A DNA stretch of 64,000 nucleotides from Azonexus sp. (lineage in GTDB: Bacteria > Pseudomonadota > Gammaproteobacteria > Burkholderiales > Rhodocyclaceae): contig JAGOAU010000011.1 of the NCBI GenBank assembly GCA_017983755.1, positions 1 to 64,000 on the forward strand. Direction: 5' to 3'. The notes beneath the pieces are model-generated. The model saw only the letters and a program-made list of their open reading frames with translations, had not been told where the DNA came from and did not search any database. The position numbers and the translations under genes were made by a program. Positions 1 through 7,462 of the stretch are shown here, one piece after another. How positions within the stretch are numbered: the stretch's first letter is position 1; every line of letters begins with the position of its first letter.

Positions 1-256
1 GCAAGGTATTGGTCGCCACCGCGCGCACTGCACCACGGTCGAGCCCCCCCAGGCGTTCGCCAAAACGCCGCAGGGCATCCAGCGCCCGCGCCTGCGCCGC
101 ATCGTCCAGGCGCTTGTCCGCTGTCAGGCCGGACGCCAGGCGCACCGGCTCCTTCAGCGAATCCAGCGTGTAGATCTGGTCATCGACCACGCGCCCGACC
201 TGCAGGCGGAAACTGTTTGAGCCCAGATCGACGGCGGCGACGTTTTCGTAAATCAT
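1..256 (-). CDS. ppx: Exopolyphosphatase / guanosine pentaphosphatase, N-terminal part (partial)
   Basis: The gene runs off the left edge, so only about the first 85 codons are visible. The protein starts MIYENVAAVDLGSNSFRLQV, which carries the phosphate-1 loop (D-L-G-S-N-S) of the ASKHA-fold Ppx/GppA family. Further on there is RAVATNTL, matching the second conserved block of that family. Ppx/GppA enzymes hydrolyse inorganic polyphosphate or pppGpp in the cytoplasm; which of the two this is cannot be decided from the N-terminus. The start is the ATG at 256; the upstream ribosome binding site is weak. It points away from the mobile elements at 343-1545, so those lie upstream of its promoter region. 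Confidence 0.85.
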   Translation of the reverse strand, partial: MIYENVAAVDLGSNSFRLQVGRVVDDQIYTLDSLKEPVRLASGLTADKRLDDAAQARALDALRRFGERLGGLDRGAVRAVATNTL

Positions 257-342
257 TGGCTAGGAACTTCGGAAAGGTAGAACTGGCAAGCATTCTAACA
301 CCCGCACCCGGAACCGATTCCTGCCGCGTGGGCGTAAAAAAA

Positions 343-489
343 GGCTCTGTCTGAATTAGCTGTTGCAGCCAAAGGAGGTTTGGCTGAAAGGTCCGCAGCT
401 ACAAAGTTATTCACGGCAACAAGGCGTTTTTGAAGCGACTGCAACGGTGCGGGTTCCCGCAGGTTGCAACACTTAACTCCTACAGAGCC
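343..489. mobile_element. MITE-like non-autonomous element with IS1595-type ends
   Basis: A 147-bp element without coding capacity. Its left end (GGCTCTGTCTGAATTAGC, from 343) is identical to the left end of the adjacent IS. Its right end, read in reverse from 489, begins GGCTCTGTAGGAGTTAAG and matches the left end at about 22 of 28 positions, giving imperfect terminal inverted repeats. It is flanked by TAAAAAAA (335-342) and TTAAAAAA (490-497), which agree at 7 of 8 positions, as expected for the 8-bp target duplication of the IS1595 family. It probably depends on an IS1595-type transposase in trans. The interior resembles no gene I recognise. Confidence 0.65.
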
Positions 490-497
490 TTAAAAAA

Positions 498-1545
498 GGC
501 TCTGTCTGAATTAGCTGTTGCAAAGACCTATATTGAAAGCGTGATGTGGTGAGAAGGAGGCCAATCATGCGCAAACGAGCCTTTTCGAACTATGTGAAAC
601 GACTGGCGTTGCTGACGGAACACTAGCGTGTGGTGCTGGCTCGGGCGTTGGCAGCCCGGAGCAGCGGTGCGGTAACCTGGCAATTGGGCGCACTGGCCGA
701 GCGACCGGCCACCTGCCCGTATTGCCAGGCAAGCGCCGGCTCCTTGCGTCCCTGGGGACAAAGCCATGGCCTGCCCCGCTACCGCTGTCAGGCCTGCGGC
801 AGAACCTGTAACCCGTTGAGCGGCACACCCTTGGCACGCTTGCGCAAGCGCGACCAGTGGCTGCGTTACGGTCAAGCCTTAATCGACGGGGTGAGTGTGC
901 GGGCCGCCGCCTGCTGCTGCCGGATCGATAAGAACACGGCCTTTCTCTGGCGTCACCGCTTTCTGCAACAGGCGGCGCAGCATCGGGCGATGCACGAAAG
1001 TGGGATCGTCGAAGCCGATGAAACCTTCTTCCTGGAGTCGTTCAAGGGGCAGCGCCACTTGCCGCGGCCGGCTCGCCGACGCGGGGGCGTCGGGCGGACC
1101 CGCGGAACCAGCCCCGATCAGATAGCCGTCCTGGTGGTACGCGACCGCAGTGGCCAAACCGCTGACTTTCGCCTGGAACGGCTCGATGCCTCCCATGTGA
1201 TTGCCGTGCTTCGGCCGCTCATCGGTCCGGATACCATCCTCTGCTCGGATGGCGCCAACGTCTACAAGACTTTCGCCCGCGAGGCCGGGGTCGCGCATCG
1301 TCCGGTCAATGTGCAACAAGGGGTTCGGGTGGTGGAGGGCGTCTTCCACATCCAGAACGTCAATGCCTACGACAGCCGCCTGAAAACCTGGATACGGCGC
1401 TTCAATGGCGTAGCCACCAAATACCTTGAGCATTACCTCGGCTGGCGCCGCCTCCTCGAACGCTACCGAGACACCATTTCTCCAGCCTTGTGCCTCAACG
1501 AAGCTGCCGGGCGCTGGACAAGCAACAGCTAATTCAGACAGAGCC
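498..1545 (+). mobile_element. IS1595-family insertion sequence
   Basis: A 1048-bp element bounded by 24-bp perfect terminal inverted repeats: GGCTCTGTCTGAATTAGC onward at 498, and its reverse complement ending at 1545. Flanking octamers are TTAAAAAA (490-497) and TAAAAAAA (1546-1553), compatible with an 8-bp target duplication in a poly-A tract. One transposase gene fills it and its stop codon lies inside the right repeat. It sits in the A/T-tract of the prpE terminator, immediately next to the MITE, so the two elements entered neighbouring copies of the same T-rich target. Confidence 0.88.
567..1532 (+). pseudogene. IS1595-family transposase interrupted by an in-frame amber codon
   Basis: The best start is the ATG at 567, preceded by a strong ribosome binding site (GGAGG at 556-560). 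After 19 codons (MRKRAFSNYVKRLALLTEH) an in-frame TAG at 624-626 stops the frame, which then continues open to 1532. The downstream part has the family's zinc ribbon (CPYC near residue 48 and CQAC about 20 residues on), a first catalytic aspartate in EADETFF, a second in LCSDGANVY, and the HIQNVNAY block typical of ISXO2-like transposases. The amber codon probably replaces CAG (glutamine). Either the transposase is inactive, or it is made by amber suppression or from a weak internal GTG at 630. Confidence 0.8.
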
Positions 1546-1548
1546 TAA

Positions 1549-1584
1549 AAAAAACCCGCTGGCTGGTGCCCGCGGGTTTTTGCC
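1549..1584 (-). terminator. Intrinsic terminator of prpE
   Basis: AAACCCGC and GCGGGTTT form the arms of a hairpin, and on the minus strand a run of T follows. It lies 17 bp past the prpE stop. The T-tract is exactly where the MITE and the IS inserted, which preserved the hairpin and regenerated the T-run. Confidence 0.8.
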
Positions 1585-1600
1585 AATGGAACTACAGCGC

Positions 1601-3493
1601 CTAGCTGGCCAGCGCGTTCCTGATCTGCTCCAGAGTAGACGGATCCTCGATGGTCGTCAGGTCGCCCGGATCGCGGCCTTCGGCCAGCGCCTGCAGCGAA
1701 CGGCGCAGCATCTTGCCGGAACGGGTCTTGGGCAGACCGGTGACGAAGTGCACGCGGGCCGGACGGGCAATGGCGCCGAGGATGCCGTCGACCGTGGCGA
1801 ACACTTCCTTCTCCAGCGCCTTGACCATCTCCGGCGTCGCCACCTTGGAGGCATCCTTGACGACGGCGAAGGCCATCGGCATCTGCCCCTTCAGCTTGTC
1901 CTCGACACCGACCACGGCCACTTCGGCGACTGCCGGGTGGTTCTGGATGGCTTCCTCGATTTCACGGGTACCGAGACGGTGGCCGGCAACGTTGATCACG
2001 TCGTCGGTACGGCCGAGGATGGTGAAATAGCCGTCTTCATCCTTGATCGCCCAGTCGTAGGAGGAATAAACCAACGGATCCTTGAACAGCGTGAAGTAGG
2101 TGGAGACGAAGCGGTCGTCCTGACCCCAGACGGTGGACAGGCAGCCCGGCGGCAACGGCGGGATGACGGCGGCGATGCCCTTTTCGTTGGGGCCGCAGAC
2201 CGAGCCGTCCTCGCGGAAAATCTGCAGGTTGTAGCCGTAGACCGGGAAGGACGGCGAACCGTACTTGATCGGGGTTTTCTCGACCCCAGGCAGGGCAGCC
2301 AGCATCGGCCAGCCGGTTTCGGTCTGCCAGTAGTTGTCGATGACGGGGATCTTCAGTTCGCCCATGAACCACTCGTGCGTCGGCTGGTCGAGCGGCTCGC
2401 CGGCCATGAAGATGTGCTTGAGCGAGGACAGGTCATACTTGTGCATGTAGGCCGGATCCTGCTTCTTCAGGACGCGGGCGGCGGTCGGCGCGGAGAACAT
2501 GACATTCACCTTATACTTCTCGACGATCTGCCACCAGATGCCGGCATCCGGACGCAGCGGCGTACCTTCGTACATGATCGTTGCCATGCCGGCGATCAGC
2601 GGGCCGTAGATGATGTAGGAATGGCCGACCACCCAGCCGATGTCTGAGGTCGAGAAATAGGTTTCGCCTTCGCCACCGCAGTAGATGTGCTTCATCGAGG
2701 ACGCCAGCGCCACGGCATAGCCGCCGGTATCGCGTTGCACGCCCTTCGGCTTGCCGGTCGTACCCGAGGTGTAGAGGATGTAGGACGGCTCGTTCGACTC
2801 CATCCATTCGCAAGGCACCTGGGCATCCATGAACTGGGCGCGCAGCGCGGCGTAATCGACATCGCGGCCTTCGACTTTGTTGAAGCCCTTATCGAGGCCA
2901 CGGTCGACCATCAGCACCTTGGCCGGCTTGTGCTCGGACAACTCGATGGCTTCATCGAGCAGGTGCTTGTAGGCAACGGCCTTGCCGCCGCGCATGCCGG
3001 CGTCGGAAGAAACGATGAGCGTCGGCTTGGCATCGTCGATACGGGTCGCCAGGGAGCCGGAAGCGAAGCCACCGAATACCACCGAGTGGATTGCGCCGAT
3101 ACGGGTCGCCGCCAGGATGGCGAAGCAGGCCTGGGCGATCATCGGCATGTAGATCAGGACACGGTCGCCGCGCTTGACGCCGAGGCTCTGATAGATCGCC
3201 GCCATGCGCTCGATTTCGCGCTGCAGTTCCGCGAAGCTGTAAACCGTTTCCTCGTCGGTTTCGGTCGAGATGAAGATCAGCGCGCGGTCGTTCGGACGCT
3301 TCGCCGCATGCCGGTCAACCGCGTTGTGGCAGAGGTTGGTCTTGCCACCGACGAACCACTTGGCAAACGGCGGCCGGGAGTAGTCGCAAACCTGGGTAAA
3401 CGGCTCCTTCCAGTCGATGAGCTGGGCCTGCTCGGTCCAGAACTCGTTCGGTTTCTCGATGGAATACTGGTGAAACTCCTTGTAAGTCGTCAT
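1601..3493 (-). CDS. prpE: Propionate--CoA ligase (PrpE-type acyl-CoA synthetase)
   Basis: A cytoplasmic enzyme that activates propionate (and related short acids) to the acyl-CoA with ATP through an acyl-adenylate. At 630 residues it has the usual length. It contains the adenylation core YILYTSGTTGKPKG near residue 250, the YWQTETGWP block, GRTDDVINVAGHRLGTREIE, and the catalytic lysine in LPKTRSGKMLRR close to the C-terminus. I start it at ATG 3493 (MTTYKEFHQYS), which has a GAGGGAG ribosome binding site, rather than at the upstream in-frame codon at 3523. The acuI/yhdH gene upstream on the same strand suggests a propionate/acrylyl-CoA theme. Close homologues include acetyl-CoA synthetase, but the YSFAELQREIERMA region and overall pattern look PrpE-like. 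Confidence 0.88.
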   Translation of the reverse strand: MTTYKEFHQYSIEKPNEFWTEQAQLIDWKEPFTQVCDYSRPPFAKWFVGGKTNLCHNAVDRHAAKRPNDRALIFISTETDEETVYSFAELQREIERMAAIYQSLGVKRGDRVLIYMPMIAQACFAILAATRIGAIHSVVFGGFASGSLATRIDDAKPTLIVSSDAGMRGGKAVAYKHLLDEAIELSEHKPAKVLMVDRGLDKGFNKVEGRDVDYAALRAQFMDAQVPCEWMESNEPSYILYTSGTTGKPKGVQRDTGGYAVALASSMKHIYCGGEGETYFSTSDIGWVVGHSYIIYGPLIAGMATIMYEGTPLRPDAGIWWQIVEKYKVNVMFSAPTAARVLKKQDPAYMHKYDLSSLKHIFMAGEPLDQPTHEWFMGELKIPVIDNYWQTETGWPMLAALPGVEKTPIKYGSPSFPVYGYNLQIFREDGSVCGPNEKGIAAVIPPLPPGCLSTVWGQDDRFVSTYFTLFKDPLVYSSYDWAIKDEDGYFTILGRTDDVINVAGHRLGTREIEEAIQNHPAVAEVAVVGVEDKLKGQMPMAFAVVKDASKVATPEMVKALEKEVFATVDGILGAIARPARVHFVTGLPKTRSGKMLRRSLQALAEGRDPGDLTTIEDPSTLEQIRNALAS

Positions 3494-3541
3494 AAGACTC
3501 CCTCTAACTTGGTTTTCCTGCACACAAAGAGAATTGCCGGG

Positions 3542-4660
3542 CTAGTTTTTATTGGTTGCCCGGTCACGTAAACGGCGTTCTATCTCTGCCATCGGCAGAT
3601 TCAACCCCAAATCCTGATTCATCAGATGCAGCAAGGGCAACAATTCGACACCAAGCTGCCCCAGATGCGGCCGGACAACTTCGCTGCGTCGCGCAGTCAG
3701 CAACTCCAGCGCCCGCTGCACCTTGATCTGCCGCAGCGTCGCCGGACCGCCCTCACCGGAGACGATCCGGTTGCCGCCAGCCCGCATCGCCTCGTACATG
3801 CGCTGGCCGGCGAGTTCGAGCAGCGCCTGCGCCGAGGCAACGCTATCGGCCGGAACGCTTGCCACGCCGACGCTCACGGTCAGCGAAACGGGTTGCCCCT
3901 GGGCCGGCACATTGGCAACCTCGACCGCCTCCCGCACCCGCTCGGCAAATCCGGTAAACAGCAGCGGCGACGTGCCCGGCGCGACGATTGCATACTGCCC
4001 AGGCGCGTAGTGCCCGAGGCTGTCCTCCTGGCGAACCTTGCCCGCCAGCATTTTGGCAAAGCGCGTGCCGACGCGCTCCGCGAGATCCTGCCCCAGCCGC
4101 TCGCGCACCTGATCGAAGGCATCGAAGCCGAGCACCATGATGCACAGTTCAACGCCGGACCGCGTGGCATGCGAGAGCGCCTGCGTCGCCTGGTGTTCCA
4201 GGTACTTGCGCGAGAAGAGGCCGCTGCCGGGATCCTGCACCATGCTCTCGCGACCGACTTCGATGTCTTCGCGCGCAGCCGAAAGCGCTAGCAGATTGGT
4301 CAGCCGGGTCAGGATTTCGGTGCTGCCCGCCCCCTTGGTCACGAAATCGGAAACCCCCAGTTGCCGGGCCCGCTCGCGCTCCTCCTCGGTTTCCTCGCCG
4401 GAAACGACGATGAAGGGCATTTCCTGCAGGCGGCGCTGCTTCGAGGCCCGGACCCTCTGCAACAGGCCGAAGCCGTCGAGCTTGGGCATCTGCAGATCGG
4501 AAATGACCGCCCGGATCGAATGATCGAGGATCAACTGTTGCCAGGCCGATTCGCCATCCCCCTCCTCGCGGACGTCGAACTGCCCTTTCAGGTTCCTGAC
4601 CAGCGCCATCCTCACCAGGCGCGAATCGTCGACCACCAGAATACGCTGCAGATCGGCCAT
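3542..4660 (-). CDS. Response regulator with receiver and degenerate GGDEF domain
   Basis: The receiver domain (residues about 5-125) has the acidic pair VVDDS, phospho-acceptor D55 in ISDLQMPKLDGF and the VTKGAGS lysine. A GGDEF-fold domain follows (about 160-320), but the position of the GGDEF signature reads GHYAPGQYAIV, so the catalytic and GTP-binding residues are missing. Diguanylate cyclase activity is therefore unlikely; such domains can bind nucleotides or act in output signalling. A C-terminal helical tail of about 50 residues follows. Start ATG 4660 (MADLQRILVVDDS) lies 2-4 bases past the stop of the upstream acuI/yhdH gene, so translation is probably coupled. No histidine kinase is adjacent. 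Confidence 0.8.
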   Translation of the reverse strand: MADLQRILVVDDSRLVRMALVRNLKGQFDVREEGDGESAWQQLILDHSIRAVISDLQMPKLDGFGLLQRVRASKQRRLQEMPFIVVSGEETEEERERARQLGVSDFVTKGAGSTEILTRLTNLLALSAAREDIEVGRESMVQDPGSGLFSRKYLEHQATQALSHATRSGVELCIMVLGFDAFDQVRERLGQDLAERVGTRFAKMLAGKVRQEDSLGHYAPGQYAIVAPGTSPLLFTGFAERVREAVEVANVPAQGQPVSLTVSVGVASVPADSVASAQALLELAGQRMYEAMRAGGNRIVSGEGGPATLRQIKVQRALELLTARRSEVVRPHLGQLGVELLPLLHLMNQDLGLNLPMAEIERRLRDRATNKN

Positions 4661-4661
4661 C

Positions 4662-5657
4662 TCAGTTTCCGCCAATCTCGACGACAACCCGGCCCTTGGC
4701 CCGTCCGGCGATATATTCGTCGAAGGTCGCCGGCAATTCGGCAAAAGCGATCTTGCGCGACATCATGGCCAGATGCGGCGGCCGCATGTCGCTTGCCAGG
4801 CGCTGCCAGACGCCGCTGCGATAAGGTTCCCGGATGTAGCCCGAATCAACGCCGAGCAGCGACACGCCGCGCAGGATGAAGGGCGCCACCGTCGTATTGA
4901 GGCTCATGCTGGCGGCCAGGCCGATACTGGCGATGGTCCCGCCCTGCGCCATGGTGCTGGCGATCCAGGCCAAAACATCGCCGCCCAGGTTGTCGACCGC
5001 TGCAGCCCAGCGCGCCTTATCCAGCGGACGAATTTTCGCCAGATCGAGATCGCTGCGCAGCATTACCTCGGCCGCCCCCAGGCTGCGCAGGTAATCCGCC
5101 TCGCTCGCCTTGCCGGTCAGCGCGACCACGTGGTAACCGAGCCTGGCCAGGATGTCGACCGCCAGACTGCCGACGCCACCGGTCGCGCCGGTAACGATGA
5201 CCGGACCGTTGGCCGGCGTCAGGCGATTTTCTTCCATGCGCACGACGGCGAGAGCCGCCGTAAAACCGGCGGTGCCGAGCGCCATCGCATCGTAAAGCGA
5301 CAGGCCTGCCGGTAACGGCACTACCCAGTCGCCGGGGACTCGGGCAATTTCGGCATAGCCGCCATGATGCGCGACGCCGATGTCAAAACTGGTTGCGATA
5401 ACAGGATCGCCGGCCTTGAAACGCGAGTCGGTGCTGGCGATGACGGTGCCGGAGAGATCGATGCCGCCGACGCATGGGAAGCGCCGGATAATCTTTCCGG
5501 CGCCGGTGGCCGCCAGGGCATCCTTGTAATTCACACTCGAATAGGCGACGCGAATGGTCACCGACCCGGGGTCCAGACGGCTTTCGTCGAGCGACGTGAA
5601 ACCGCTGCAAACCTTGCCATCGCGTTCCTCAATCAGCAGTGCCTTGAAGGAATCCAT
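4662..5657 (-). CDS. acuI: AcuI/YhdH-family NADPH-dependent acryloyl-CoA reductase (quinone oxidoreductase-like MDR)
   Basis: A 331-residue zinc-free medium-chain dehydrogenase/reductase. The N-terminal part has YSSVNYKDALAATG and the PCVGGIDLSGTV block that mark the YhdH/AcuI group. The Rossmann part has VTGATGGVGSLAVDILARLG for NADPH binding. Members reduce acryloyl-CoA to propionyl-CoA. That fits the location upstream of prpE on the same strand, with only the response-regulator gene between. The toxic intermediate acryloyl-CoA would be detoxified and the product handled as propionyl-CoA; this link is inference. The stop codon nearly abuts the next gene's start. Confidence 0.82.
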   Translation of the reverse strand: MDSFKALLIEERDGKVCSGFTSLDESRLDPGSVTIRVAYSSVNYKDALAATGAGKIIRRFPCVGGIDLSGTVIASTDSRFKAGDPVIATSFDIGVAHHGGYAEIARVPGDWVVPLPAGLSLYDAMALGTAGFTAALAVVRMEENRLTPANGPVIVTGATGGVGSLAVDILARLGYHVVALTGKASEADYLRSLGAAEVMLRSDLDLAKIRPLDKARWAAAVDNLGGDVLAWIASTMAQGGTIASIGLAASMSLNTTVAPFILRGVSLLGVDSGYIREPYRSGVWQRLASDMRPPHLAMMSRKIAFAELPATFDEYIAGRAKGRVVVEIGGN

Positions 5658-5772
5658 TGTTGTCCTCGCTCCGTGGAGGGGAAATTGTATTCATAATTAC
5701 GGGCAATGAACATAGTCCGCGAACTTTTCATTCTCTTTACAGCGTGTAGGTTTTCACTTACATTCCCGACCT

Positions 5773-6279
5773 ATGCGTAAAATCTTGTCCTCCCTTTTGC
5801 TCGCCGTTGCCTGTACCGTAGCCAGTATTCCCGCCATCGCATCCGAACAGGTTCGCAAGGGCGAAGAGCAACCTTCCTTTTTCGAGCGCTATACCAATGC
5901 CGCCCAGGATGTGATCCTGCAGGGGCTGAAGCTGGTCGGCGTCCGTTACCGCTTTGGCGGCAACGACGAAGACAGCGGCCTCGATTGCAGCGGTTTTGTC
6001 CGTCTGGTGTTCAAGAACAGCCTGGGCGCCCAATTGCCGCGCACGGCTGCCGAAATGAGCCAGGTCGGCCAGCGCGTCGATACCAGCCAACTGAAACCGG
6101 GCGACCTGGTGTTCTTCAATACCATGCGCCGTACCTTCTCGCATGTCGGCATCTACCTTGGTGACAATCACTTCCTGCATGCCCCGCGCACCGGCGCCGA
6201 AGTTCGTGTCGAAAGTATGGAAGACAGCTACTGGATCAAACGCTACAACGGTGCCCGACGAATCATCGAAGGCAACTGA
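5773..6279 (+). CDS. Secreted NlpC/P60-family peptidoglycan endopeptidase
   Basis: A 168-residue protein with an N-terminal signal peptide (MRKILSSLLLAVACTVA, cleavage likely after AIAS). The NlpC/P60 domain covers residues about 45-165, with catalytic Cys72 in DCSGFV, His124 in SHVGIYLG and a third polar residue, His136, in FLHAPRT. Such enzymes cut D-Glu-diaminopimelate or related peptide bonds in cell-wall peptides in the periplasm. It is a single-domain enzyme without SH3 or LysM targeting. It is monocistronic: a strong terminator follows 7 bp after the stop. Confidence 0.85.
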   Translation: MRKILSSLLLAVACTVASIPAIASEQVRKGEEQPSFFERYTNAAQDVILQGLKLVGVRYRFGGNDEDSGLDCSGFVRLVFKNSLGAQLPRTAAEMSQVGQRVDTSQLKPGDLVFFNTMRRTFSHVGIYLGDNHFLHAPRTGAEVRVESMEDSYWIKRYNGARRIIEGN

Positions 6280-6285
6280 ACGACA

Positions 6286-6311
6286 ATGCGGCGAATTCGC
6301 CGCATTTTTTT
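6286..6311 (+). terminator. Intrinsic terminator after the NlpC/P60 gene
   Basis: A perfect 20-bp palindrome (ATGCGGCGAATTCGCCGCAT, 6286-6305) is followed by a run of seven T. Confidence 0.9.
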
Positions 6312-6322
6312 CGCCATATTTC

Positions 6323-6340
6323 AATAACAATTCTCATTTA
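6323..6340 (+). promoter_or_regulatory. Probable Fur box upstream of fbpA
   Basis: AATAACAATTCTCATTTA resembles the AT-rich Fur dyad (NATWAT repeats; ATTCTCATT is the usual right half in beta- and gammaproteobacteria). A second ATTCTCGTT lies at about 6372-6380. The same pair of elements recurs before the iron genes at 48.3 and 50.5 kb, supporting iron control of fbpA. Confidence 0.65.
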
Positions 6341-6402
6341 CGAAGCAGCAATCGGCGATTAAAATCGGGACATTCTCGTTCAAGCAAATGGAGTCCTGCA
6401 GC

Positions 6403-7419
6403 ATGAAGTCGATAGCCCGCCTGATCTTTGCCGCGCTGGCCCCGCTGGCGCTTTCCGTCCACGCCGATGAAAAGGTGCTCAACCTTTACTCGGCCCGCCA
6501 TTACCAGACCGACGAGGCGCTTTACGCCAATTTCACCCAGCAGACCGGCATCAAGATCAACCGCATCGAAGGCAAGGAAGACGAGTTGCTGGAGCGCATC
6601 AAGAACGAAGGCAGCAACAGCCCGGCCGACGTCTTCCTGACCGTCGATGCCGCCCGCCTGGCCAAGGCGCACGAACTGGGCTTGTTCGCACCGGTCACTT
6701 CGAAGATTCTGGATTCCCGGATTCCTGCCAACTTGCGCACCGACGACTGGTTCGCCTTCTCGAAGCGGGCGCGGGTCATCGTTTACAACAAGGCGGGCAT
6801 CAAGTTGGACGAAGTCCAGACCTACGACGACCTGGCCAACCCGCGCCTCAAGGGCAAGCTGTGCTCGCGCTCCGGTTCACACCCCTACAACCTGTCGCTG
6901 ATGGCCTCGGTCATCGCCCACGAAGGGGAAGCCAAGGCCGAAGCCTGGGCCCGGGGCATGGTGGCGAACTTCGCACGCGCCCCGAAGGGCGGCGATACTG
7001 ACCAGATCAAAGCGGTCGCCGCCGGTGAATGCGGCGTTGCGCTGTCGAACACTTACTACGTTGCCCGCCTGTTGCGGTCGACCAAGCCGGAAGAACAAAA
7101 ACTGATGGAAAAGGTCGGCGTCGTCTGGCCCAACCAGGCCACCACCGGTACCCACATCAACGTTTCCGGCGGCGGCATGCTGAAGACGGCCCCGCACAAG
7201 GAAGCGGCGATCAAGTTCCTCGAATACCTTGCCTCCGACGATGCCCAGCGCTATTTTGCCGACGGCAACAACGAATGGCCGGTCGTCGAGAGCGTCAAGG
7301 TCACCAACCCGGCGCTGGAAGCCTTGGGCAAGTTCAAGGCCGACAGCCTGCCGGTCAAGAATCTGGCGATGTACCAGATCAAGGCGCAGATGATCTTCGA
7401 TCGCGCCGGCTTCAAGTAA
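6403..7419 (+). CDS. fbpA: Ferric iron ABC transporter periplasmic binding protein (FbpA/FutA type)
   Basis: A 338-residue periplasmic protein with a signal peptide ending near HADEK. It has the FbpA-family signature VLNLYSARHYQTDEALYANF, the SPADVFLTVDAARL segment, and the tyrosine pair in LSNTYYVARLL that binds Fe3+ in this family. I chose ATG 6403 over 6388 because GGAG at 6390-6393 is a well-placed ribosome binding site only for 6403. It would deliver Fe3+ to FbpB/FbpC, which are encoded nearby but not in an operon with it. A close paralogue lies at 62431-63447. It contains one copy of the dispersed motif (core at 7072). Confidence 0.9.
   Translation: MKSIARLIFAALAPLALSVHADEKVLNLYSARHYQTDEALYANFTQQTGIKINRIEGKEDELLERIKNEGSNSPADVFLTVDAARLAKAHELGLFAPVTSKILDSRIPANLRTDDWFAFSKRARVIVYNKAGIKLDEVQTYDDLANPRLKGKLCSRSGSHPYNLSLMASVIAHEGEAKAEAWARGMVANFARAPKGGDTDQIKAVAAGECGVALSNTYYVARLLRSTKPEEQKLMEKVGVVWPNQATTGTHINVSGGGMLKTAPHKEAAIKFLEYLASDDAQRYFADGNNEWPVVESVKVTNPALEALGKFKADSLPVKNLAMYQIKAQMIFDRAGFK
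7070..7109 (+). repeat. Dispersed motif copy (in fbpA)
   Basis: Core TTGCGGTCGAC at 7072-7082, followed by an A-rich arm (GAACAAAAACTGATGG). It lies in the coding sequence of fbpA around codon 225. The second arm is only a partial match. Confidence 0.5.
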
Positions 7420-7437
7420 GCCAACCGGTCTGCAATG

Positions 7438-7462
7438 ACACCCCGCCGCGGCGGGGTGTTTT
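7438..7462 (+). terminator. Intrinsic terminator of fbpA
   Basis: ACACCCCGCC and GGCGGGGTGT form a GC-rich hairpin followed by TTTTCATTT. It lies between two convergent genes; the U-tract favours stopping fbpA transcripts. It overlaps the last codon of fbpB. Confidence 0.88.
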
